Below, one piece after another: positions 33,608 through 43,540 of a stretch of 64,000 bases of DNA (its first letter is position 1; every line of letters begins with the position of its first letter). The DNA lies in contig CM030932.1 of NCBI GenBank assembly GCA_018136815.1, positions 1,460,793 through 1,524,792 of the forward strand. Reading direction: 5' to 3'. Both the position numbers and the translations under genes were made by a program. The notes beneath the pieces were generated by a model. The model ran no database searches. It had not been told where the DNA came from and worked only from the letters and a program-made list of their open reading frames with translations. Source of the DNA: Isochrysis galbana. Its lineage: Eukaryota; Haptophyta; Isochrysidales; Isochrysidaceae.

Positions 33608-36600
33608 ATGAGGCTCGCTCCGGCCACGCGCCGCGTGTGGGCCGCCGCCGGCGGACGCGTGGCGGCGGGCGGACGCGCCTTCTCGGCCGCGGCCGAGCCG
33701 AAGAAGACGGAAAAGCTGATCATCTTCGACACCACCCTGCGCGACGGAGAGCAATCGCCCGGGGCCACTCTCACCGAGCCGGAGAAGGTCGAGATAGCCA
33801 AGCAACTCTCGCGTCTTGGCGTCGATGTCTGTGAGGCTGGATTCCCGATCGCGTCGCAGGGAGACTTCGAGGCGGTCTCCACAGTAGCAAAGACGGCTGG
33901 GCACATGGTCGAGGGCCGATCCAGCGGAAAGCCAATGCGTATCGCCGGACTTGCGCGAGCTGCGAAGAAAGACCTTGAGCGTTGCTACGAGGCAGTTCGG
34001 CATGCACCTCTGCACCGTATCCACACCTTCCTCGCCTCGTCGGACATCCACCTCGAGCACAAACTCGGGATATCCCGCGCCAAATGTATTGAGATCTCGT
34101 AAGCACGATTTATCGCTAGCCAAGCAACAACACATACGACCATGCCTTAGCGTGGCTGAGTTTTGCAACTCCAGCCAGCCACATCATGCCCTGAGCACTC
34201 CTTGGACACACCTAAGCGTAGTGTGGGTGACCAAAATGTCAAAGACGTGTGTGTGTAGCTTGTGGTGACTGGCGACGATTACCTCCTCGTTGAAGCCGGC
34301 TGCCTCCTGAACCGTTCGTATGTTGCCACACTTTTTTTAAGGTCCTCGATGGTGGCATTTGCCAAATCGATGGTCGACGACATTGAGTTCTCTGCTGAGG
34401 ATGCCGGTCGGTCGGATCCAGCATTCCTTATGGAACTGTGCGAGGCGGTCATTGAAGCGGGCGCCACTACGATCAACCTCCCTGACACCGTTGGCTACAC
34501 CCTCCCCGATGAGTATTCTGGACTCTTTGCCTATCTCATCAAGAACGTAACCGATGCACTTCCTGAGTGGGCGGGGGCCGCAGCATCGGATTGGTTTGCC
34601 CCCTGGCCCACGGAACGCTGATGCGTAGCTTCAAGTGAAGTGACCAACTCATTGGCCCCAGAATTCTAATCCCGCGCTTCCATAGACCTCGAGAAGGTGG
34701 GAGAAAAATACTTGGTAAACATACTTGGTATTCCCTTTCCTCCGCTTCATCATAGGTCAAGGGTGCAAACCGCATCACCTGGTCCACTCACTGCCACAAT
34801 GACCTTGGACTGGCAACGGCCAACTCCCTCGCCGCTGTCTCCCAAGGCGCACGGCAAGTTGAGGTGAGATGTAGGCTCCAAACAAGCATGGCTATGGGCC
34901 CACGGTTATTCAGAGTCGAGCGCAAGAGCGGTGTGGGTGTGTCCTCGTATCCTGGGAGAAAGTGTCCGGCGCACGTCTTCCAAAGGGCAGCTGATGACGA
35001 TCGAATGAGAGCCAAAGGCCCGTGTGGTACCTTCTCAAGCAGATGTTGGCATGAGACCCGGGAAAACGGAGTGAACGAAAAGACATGGCATTGTTGTCGG
35101 CTTGAAAAAGACATTGCAGTGTTGTTGGCTTCACCTTGTCTTGTGAGGACCAGACCAGCGTTGTTTAGACTGCTGCCAGTCCATTCACTGACACTCACGT
35201 ATCCTTTGGCTTACAGGTGACCCTTAACTCGCTGGGTGAGCGTGCTGGCAACACGTCTCTAGAAGAGGTTGTCATGGCTCTGCGTACACGACCACACCTG
35301 TTTCCTGTACACTGCGACATTGACACGTGAGCGGCAGCTAGATACCACACAGGCTTGACTCAGGCTGCACGAATCATGCTGTGCTTTTTAGCCTTTCCTA
35401 GGGATGGTCTGGCCCATAGATCTCTTCCAGCCCATAGAGACCTCGTGCCCCTGATATTCCCAGGCGACAGATCATGCGCACCTCCAAGATGGTGGCAACG
35501 TACACGGGCATCGCTGTTCAACCGAACAAGGCAATCGTGGGCGCCAACGCCTTCGCGCACGAGTCCGGGATTCACCAGGTAGGTCCATAAACTGTCCGTA
35601 CTCTCCTGATATGTTCTCAGTCGCATCGCCTCTGCCAATCCTCTGCAGCTCGGAATCATCACACACACCCTAAGGTCTGACCGACGGTCCCTAGGTGCTG
35701 CACTTCGCTGTCTTAGGGTGTGTTGACCTCCCGTCTGCCCTCACTTGGTCAACCCGCAGCATGGAATGCTGAAGCACGCTGCTACATACGAGATCATAAC
35801 ACCAGAGAGCGTTGGTGCTGATACCTCTCTCGTCCTCGGCAAGCACTCTGGCAAGGCTGCCTTCAAGGTGAGCAGTTAGTGCGGAAATAAATCACTCGTC
35901 TTCACTCTCACATTCACCGAAGGTGGGTGAACTTACCGCACTTCTCGATCACACCGTGGCCACACTCCTACATGTTGCCATTTCTGTGTTGGGACGCCGC
36001 TCCTTCCAAGTCGAGCAATTATTCTATCCGTGTTGTATTGCCAGGCGCGCTTGATTGAGCTTGGCTACAAGGACGTGGCGGAGGATCAGACGCGCCTCGC
36101 TCGATTCGTCGATGAGGCGAAGGCGATTGCTGACCAGAAGAAGGTGGTCTCCGACCAAGACTTGGAGACGCTGCTCGGCGTCTACATGGACCAGGTGAGT
36201 TCGAAGATGGCCTGGCTGATCAGCGAGGCGTAAAGATGACCCATGCTGTCCCTTGACAGGCTCCCTGTTCGCGTAACCTCGTATCCCATTGAATCCCAAG
36301 CAGGCTGTCCATTCGAATGCGTGGGAACTCGTTTCGTGTGCCGCCCAGTCTTTCGCTGAGGATGCGGGCCTCCGAGTTTCGTCGACTGCAACCGTTCGCC
36401 TGCGTGAGGTAGCGACCTCGAAGGATCACATGGTGGCCGCCATTGGTAACGGTCCTGTCGACGCGACCTTCAAGGTACGCCAACACCAATCTGCATCAGC
36501 ATATCAAGCACTAGGCGGAGTATATGGTCTTTTATGTGAAGTGCGATCTCCTTGGTTGTCTTGCCATGACGGTGAAGGGTTTGCTGACGTGGACCCTGCA

Positions 36601-37135
36601 GGCCATCCTCTCAATCGTAAAGAAGCCGATAACGCTCAAACAGTATAACGTGACCAAGATCCATGGCGGCTCGGGTGGTCCGGGCAATGATGCACTAGCA
36701 TCCATTGTGCTACACATTCAGGTGCGAGCAGTCTTCCATTTTGGTCCTCGCCTAGTTGGTCGGAGCCTCCCTCTCCCTACCTCACGTCCTCATTGATCCA
36801 GGGCAACCCAACCCATTTGCCCCCTTTTGCTTCTATGGTCGGGCATTTTGCAGCCCGTACAACCTTGCGATCGCAATGCACTCAAGTTGACACCATCGGC
36901 TTGGATGTAGGGCGAGGAATCATCGAGCCCCGCCGAAGCAGACTACCCCGGGCACCAAGGCGCCATCTACATGGAAGCCGATGATGGAATGCCAGAGCTT
37001 GTGAATAGTGGACCGAGCAAGACAGGAGTGCGCACCTACACAGGAACTGGGTCGTCGACCGACATCGTCGTTGCATCGGCCCAAGCATACCTGGGAGCGA
37101 TCAACAAAATGATTGACCAAGAGGCAAAGAGCTGA
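33608..37135 (+). CDS. leuA: 2-isopropylmalate synthase (leucine biosynthesis)
   Basis: Ten exons keep one frame: 33608-34098, 34342-34546, 34756-34863, 35217-35326, 35464-35578, 35760-35867, 36045-36194, 36304-36474, 36602-36721, 36911-37135; about 600 residues. It condenses acetyl-CoA with 2-oxoisovalerate, the first committed step to leucine. Residues 36-65 have the DRE-TIM motif [16 protein letters not shown]; later come [17 protein letters not shown], the metal-binding [31 protein letters not shown] and HESGIHQHGMLKH. The last 170 residues are the leucine-feedback domain, ending [29 protein letters not shown]. The N-terminus ([10 protein letters not shown]...[10 protein letters not shown]) is Arg/Ala-rich with an R-x-F-S cleavage pattern, so a mitochondrial or plastid presequence. 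The exon 2 donor (GTAACC) is weak but fits the frame. Confidence 0.93.
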
Positions 37136-37273
37136 GCTGGCTTAGAGTGCTTATTATAATCATGGCTCGCAAGTCCTAGGATGACGCCGCCTACATTTCT
37201 TGCAGACCTTCCGCTACCCCCCACCCAGTCTTCCAGGCAGTCCGCTTGAATTGGCGTGGCGTCATACATTGAT
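37136..37273. other. IPMS 3' flank up to the gap
   Basis: One hundred and thirty-eight bases between the IPMS stop and the gap. They may contain the IPMS poly(A) site and the edge of the retrotransposon. No LTR can be recognised in so short a piece. Confidence 0.4.
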
Positions 37274-37373
37274 NNNNNNNNNNNNNNNNNNNNNNNNNNN
37301 NNNNNNNNNNNNNNNNNNNNNNNNNNNNNNNNNNNNNNNNNNNNNNNNNNNNNNNNNNNNNNNNNNNNNNNNN
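37274..37373. other. Assembly gap (100 N) inside the retrotransposon
   Basis: The pol frame runs straight into the gap after the RNase H region. Integrase and the 3' LTR, expected here, are absent from the visible sequence, so they are either in the gap or deleted. Confidence 0.95.
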
Positions 37374-40300
37374 TCGTGAACGACGAAACGGCGAAACATC
37401 TTGGATTGCTGAGCGGGAACGGGAGCGACAGAACTGGAACACGAATCATCTTCGGCAATGGGGCCTGAGGCGGCGGCCGGCGGAGGCGACCCTAGGCCTG
37501 ATGGCTCGTGATTGACCGTCTCTCCTGAGCCTAGGAGTGGCTCTACGAACGGATCTTCCGCCAGGGCCGCTCTCATCTCTTCGGAAGTCGGCGTACCCGG
37601 GGCCAAATAACTGGACTGGATGGCGGGCCCGGAATCGGAGGCTCGACGACGAGATCGGTCCAAAGCTTGAAGCCCTCGCGCCGTAGCTACGGAGCGCGTG
37701 ATGGCAGCCACCGGATGAGACCGTTCATGCTCGGCTAGAGACTCTGAGCCAGGCTCACGTACCGCTAACGACGCTGGGCCGGCGAGTGGTTCGTCTTCGT
37801 GTTCCGGCTCCAGGGATGCTAGCCGGGACAGCCCGTCAGCATCCTGATGAACAGCTCCTGGTTTATGTTCGACATCGAACCGGTACTCAGCCAACTTGAG
37901 AGCCCACCGAGTCAGCCGAGAGGCTGGCCCACCGGCTACTTGATCCTTCATGGTATGCAGCCATCGCAGCGCGGAGTGGTCGACGACTAACTTGAACCGA
38001 CGCCCCCAAAGGTAGGGTCGCCAATTTCGGATTGATTCCAGGGCAGCCAAGAGCTCAATCTCGGTCACCGTCCAATGGCGTTCGGCCGAGGTGAGACTGC
38101 GAGCGTAGTACCCAACGACTCGTTCACGGTTATCGTCTCCTAGCTGCGAGAGGATGCCGGCGATACCCAACTTGCTAGCCCCATCGGTCTTGACGATGAA
38201 GGGCCGATCATCCCTGGGTGGAGTCAAGACGGGCTCCGAAGTGATCGCTGTCTTGAGCTCTTGGATAGCTCGGCGACACTCCTCGGACTGGGACTCCTTT
38301 GCCACGTCACAGCCCTTCCGCGTGAGGGCAGTGAGAGGAGCAGCCTTAGCGGCGAATTGGCGAATGAATCGACGATAGTAGGAGCAAAGGCCGAGGAAAG
38401 ATCGAACCGCTTCCAAGGAGTTGATGGATGACGGGTCGATGTCGGCGACAGCTGCGACCTTCTTCGGGTCCATCTTGAGACCTTCCCTCGAGACAACGTG
38501 ACCGAGGTACTCCGTAGAGGTGGCAAAGAAGACACACTTGGACATCTTGCAGGTCAGGCCGGCCCACTCTAGCCGCTCGAGAACTAGGTCTAGCCGGTGA
38601 AGCATTTGCTCGAACGAAGCCTGTGCCCTGGCCTCTTCGGAAGGACCCACGCCCGTTGACCAGATGCCCACATCATCGAGGTAAGGCATGCAGATCTCCC
38701 ACGCTAGCGCACCGAGAACGATGTCCATCAAGCGGCACATGTAGGAGGGACCTGATTGGATGCCGAACGGTAGAAAGTTGAACTCGTATTTGCCGCGGTG
38801 GGTGGTGAAAGCGGTGATATGTTTGTGCGATTCTTTGATCGGGATGCCCCAAAAACCAGAGGCTAAATCGAGAGTACATAAAAAGAGAGAACTGAGCGGC
38901 CCTTGGCCGGACGCTAGCCTATCAATAGCCTCTACAATGAGGGGTAGAGGGCTATCCTCGACGCGTAGCTTGGCGTTAGTGTCGCGGTAGTCCACGCAGA
39001 ATCGAACGGAGCCATCTTTCTTGCTGACCAGGACTACTCGGGAAGCCCAAGCCGAATTTGACTTGCGAATAATGCCGGCGGCTTCCATCTTGGCTACCTC
39101 CTCTTCTATGATGAGCTCGCCTGCGCGGCCCACTCTAGACGGAGCGTGCCGGTGAGGAACAGCGCCGGGGTTGAGTGGCAACTCCACCTCGAGAACGTGC
39201 GTATGGTTTGGAGCCCCCGGGTGCAACGCGAAAGCTTTGATGCGCCGGGCCAAGAGTTGGCGTACTTCTTCTCGTTGATCGTCGGAAAGAAGCCGGTCTG
39301 GATCGATGGTGGCTGAGTCGAGTAGAGATCGTTGCTCCTCGCTCAGCGCGGTGACAGGGTCACCATCCCCCTCGCTTCCATTCGGAGTCCAGCCCCGGTG
39401 CAACTTGAAACGCACCTGGAGCGAAGCTATCGGATGCAGAGACGGCAGGGTCAGCGCATCGACTCCGGTGTGGACGATCGTCACCGCGATGCGATGATCG
39501 TCCGTGGGCGTGACCACCGTGGGCATTACGAGAGGAGACGAATCGAGAGCCTCGCGATTTGGTAGGCGGTCGACCAGCATCGCGCAGTCCGAATGATCTC
39601 GGAGAGCTAGCGGAACCCTGACCCAGATGGTTGCGCGGTGGAAGGCAGGAATCGTCACCGCTTGCTCCGTGTAGAGAAGATATTCGGACGAGGTAGACGC
39701 CGGAGCTTTGGCCGCAAACTCGTCGGCTGACTCAAAGAGAGGTGTATAGAGTGGCTGCCTAGCATCAGCAGCAGCCTCACCCTCCGATCCGGCCGGGACC
39801 TCTCGTGTTGCCGTCGACCTCTCCAGAAAGTCGACAGTCAGCGGCTGACCGGGTGACATCGAGATAGCTCCGACGAAGCCGGAGTCCGCGACTGGGGGCG
39901 GCGCCGTGGAAACTCTGACTACACATTCGGAAAGGACTCTTGAAGAGTCATCTGAATCGCCAGAGGCCGGACGGAGGCGGAGGCTTCCTTCCGAGCTCGC
40001 GGCGTCGAGAGAAATGGTAGCGGAGTGGGCGGCCAAAAAATCGTTCCCGAGCAGAAGCATCGCGTTTCCTTCGATGACCGCGAACGAATGACGGAAGAGG
40101 CGACCGGACAAGGAGAAGACGAGGCTAGCCCGGCCCCTAGTGATGAGAGGAAGGCCGTCCGGCCCATGTAGGTTGGGGACGGTAGCGTCCGATACGCGTT
40201 CGACGCAAGCGTCTTCAGGTAGTCGATCGAGAAGAGCAGTGGTGATTACTGACGGGCCCGCTCCAGTGTCAGCCAGGGTGCTGTTCACCGTGAGGGCAAC

Positions 40301-43300
40301 GTCCGGGAGAACGAACCCTTGAGCTGCGCGGTCGCCATCGGCACGGCAGACCACGAGATCGCGGACATAGAGGCAGTGACGAGGGTAGAGCGGGGGCGGC
40401 GTGTCCGCGATAGATTCCACCGGAAGTGAGGTTCCGGCTCCGGGTGACAGGGTGGTTGGATTGGAGGCTAGCCTGGACGGAGAAGATTCATCGACGTGGG
40501 GCACTCGCTCGATAGCGGCGGCCACCGTCTGCGGCACGAATGGTATTGAGGAGTGTGGGGATGCCTTTGCTGAATTAGAGGGGTTAGGCACGCCATCATA
40601 GCCTAGATGCCGAGGTTGATCCATTTGGCGTGACCATTCCTTCTCCAGGGACTTCTGCAAGTCAGTCTTCGGAAGCTTCGACAACTCGGAAAAACCGGCA
40701 GCACTGAGGCCCCTAGCGGCAGCCCCATCGCCACACAATGCCTGTGGAGTACCCTCTCCGTCGGCGGCGTCGGAGGGCTTGGTCTTGAGGGCCTGCATGC
40801 TCCGGTGTTCTGGAGTCTCGGGCGTATCATCTTCTCCCGAGTCCAGCCCAACATCCCCGTTTTCAAGTGGCCTTTCGGCTACGACCGAACCGGTCGGTTC
40901 GGCCACTCCTTCGTCGCCAGCCGTGAAGGAGGCGCTCGGAGATAGTGCATTGATGCCTTGAGAGCCCAGTCGAGACAAGATGGAAGGTTCCGACGGCTCC
41001 GCAGCTGCCGCTTGCTCAGCGATTTCTTGGGCGATGGAAGGCGTGACATCCTGCCACCGATGGACCCCCGAAATTACATCACGGTCGAAGACCTGCCACT
41101 TGCTGCGGCGCTTCTTCACCGTGTTTGGAGGGCCTGGCGTTGTAGAGCGGTCCCTTATGGGCCACTCCCACGGCGTGAAGCAGTCCACTTCCGCCACGGT
41201 CCCGTCTTGCGATGCGTTGGTTTCCGAGTCCTTCCGATGAAGCAGGCGAGACGCATCGGCAACGGGGCCCGCGTCTGAGATCACGACAACCGAATCAGAC
41301 ACTGGCGAACCGCTGGGAGGCGTGAGGTGAGAGCTAGAAGCTGCCTCGCCTCTCCCCTCCATGAAGCGAGCCAGAGCCGTCCTCGGCTCAGCCAGTTCGA
41401 AACCGGTCGAGCAAAGCGAGGGGCGTTCTCTCAAGCTGGCAGCTGCTTGGGAAATTGCCCAGTCCACCGTGAAGTTGAGCGAACGCGACGCCTTGGCTTT
41501 GCGCGCATAACGGCGCAAGACCGGCATCCACTGGGCCGCCATTGCACCGGCAATGCCCACGTAGGTGCGGCTGCGAAGGGCGCCACGGTGGGGCGACGGC
41601 GATAGATCCGCCATAGCGGATAGACGTCCCTCGACAATCTTCGAAGGCTGCAAGGACGGGAGTGAAGCCGTCAGGTACAGGCCAGTTGCTTTTTGATGGC
41701 CCGTGCCGTGCTGCCACGGCTGCACAAACTGCCGCGGTCGCAACCCCCCGACTAAGGCGGAGGCTTCCGCGTGCATTCGAGGATTTTCGACGGCAACGAA
41801 AGGCGCGTCGGCGCTCGCCATGGCGAGGAAGACTCTAGCGGCGGATTCGAGAGCCTGGCGTCGTCCCGGCTCCCGATCGAGCCACTGGCAACTCACCGCC
41901 GACAAATACGTGCACGGCGGATGCGCGACCACGAGGTCCCAACCGAGGTTTTGAATGTGAAGAGCATCTCCGCAGAAGTGGGGAATGTAGTCGATCTCCG
42001 ACGGTCGTAGATCGCACGTCGCGACGTGCGCTCCGGCGAGTAGGAACATCGAAGACACGACCCCGCTAGCTTCACCGACGACTAGAACGCGGGGTGGAGG
42101 AATCCCCTCGGCCGCGTCGAGCGTCACGGCGTCGTGGATCGCCGCTAACTCAGCGCAAAGCTCGTCAAAATGCGTCGGCAGTACGGCAGCGGGTGATGAA
42201 TGAGTGCTCGCGTGCGGCCGCCGCAAGGCTAGAGCAGCTTCGGCGAGATGGCGGGGCAAGATGACGGAGGAACCGCTAGCCCGGGCACGGGAGGCGGCTA
42301 ACATTTGGAGCTCGCGCGTAGGGGCGCGGGCAGCTTCAGTAGACTTGGCGGCCGAGGAACAACCAACCACGGCGATCCGGTGGATGGCCTCGGCAGTAGA
42401 ATTCAGGGGGAGGGGGTCGTCGCCCTGAAGTTTCGGTGGGCTAGACCTGAAGGGGGTTGGCCCCGGCGGGCGATCCCTGGAACGGGGATCCTCCGGAGAG
42501 CCGAGAGAAAGAGGAGACGCCGGCGTCCGTGTGGGGCGCGACGAGAGATCGTAATCGACGGCCACTGCGTCTCCCGAGTCTGGGGTGGCCACGGCGTGAG
42601 CGCGGAAAGCCGCAGCTCCCTTGGAACCTTCAACTTCATTGACTCCGGAAGCCGACCCTTCCGGGTCGGGAACCAAGTCAGAAACGAGAACGGGTGCAAC
42701 TTCGAGACGAGAGAATGAACACGATGACGGAGAAATACAACGAACCGGGGAGAGAGGTGAGGAGGAGGCACTAGTCTCCGCCTCCACTGCACGAGAACCT
42801 ACGGTAGACAACGACAATTTGTCCGCAGAGCGGCTCCGGCTATGGCCCTTGGGAGAGAGGTCTCCAGTGGGGTCCCGCCGGGAAAGAGCAGAAACAGGTA
42901 GAGCACCAACAACATTTTCGGACGCGGCAGCGGCCACGTCGGACCTATCCATAGAACCTAGAGCAGAAGATGATACCGAGTCGACAGCCCTCGAGGGCTT
43001 CACAACCGATTGTTTACGAAACGAAGAGACCGAAGACGCGTCGAATCTACCTAGCCCACCCCCTTGGGCAGGGCCGTCGGGGGGTGAATCCAGGGATGAA
43101 GATGCGTCGAAAGACCTAGGAGAATTAGAAGAAACCGAAGACAGCATAGTATCCGTAGAAATAGATTCCAAGAGGGGCAGCGAGCGAGAATCGGCCCCTA
43201 ACATCCTAATAGCGTGCGGAGTAATAGAAGAACTTGTAGACGTACACGAATTTCGGAGAGTCGGGTCGCGACTATCTCCGGGGCAAACCTGTTTCCAGGA

Positions 43301-43540
43301 GCCCGGGTCAAGTGTCGACTCCGGCTTCCGAGATAGCCGTTCGGCGGGGGCTTCAGCCGGCGAGGCGGCTCCCACCGTCGAGGACTGAATAGAGCTAGAG
43401 ACAGGGGGAGAATCGCCGCGTCGACAGCTCTTCTCCCCAAGCGGCGTAGGGATCGGATCGGGATGGTGGTGGTGGCGTTCAGGCCCACCGCCCACGATGT
43501 TCTCCGCCAGGGTTTGAAGGACGGGGACCCCGCCGGACCC
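37374..43540 (-). CDS. pol: Retrotransposon Pol: methyltransferase, protease, RT, RNase H
   Basis: An open frame of about 2055 codons from the base after the gag stop to the gap; it has no ATG near its start, which fits read-through expression. It begins with about 420 Ser/Pro-rich residues. Next come the methyltransferase domain (about 42160-41510); a retropepsin with the catalytic STLADTGAGPSVI (40257-40280) and a later LLLGNDFL; an RT with KKDGSVRFCVDYRDTN and PYLDDVGIW (38671-38691); and RNase H (about 38210-37815) with KTDGAS, ELLAALESI, VDHSALRWL and DADGLSRL. Integrase motifs (HHCC zinc finger, DDE) are not visible before the gap. The polyprotein copies element RNA into DNA in cytoplasmic particles; the methyltransferase is an addition to the usual set. 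Confidence 0.85.
41510..42160 (-). other. Phage-type DNA cytosine methyltransferase domain within Pol
   Basis: A domain of about 215 residues. The SAM-binding motif is VLVVGEASGVVSSMFLLAGA (42088 downward). WDLVVAHPPCTYLS (41909-41923) carries the PPC motif whose Cys is the nucleophile in 5-cytosine methyltransferases. FVAVENPRMH (about 41800-41779) carries the ENP/ENV motif. RQFVQPWQHGTGHQKATGLYL (about 41735-41675) follows the pattern I associate with a compact methyltransferase family of bacteriophages. All catalytic motifs are in order and uninterrupted. It likely methylates cytosines in DNA, perhaps the element's own; target and activity are inference. Confidence 0.75.

Noticed and set aside
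33149..34168. Minus-strand frame of 339 codons opposite IPMS exon 1
   Set aside because: Antisense shadow of the GA repeat and the IPMS exon; low-complexity Ser-Leu.
42621..43388. Plus-strand 255-codon frame
   Set aside because: Antisense to the Ser-rich start of the retrotransposon pol frame; no motif of its own.
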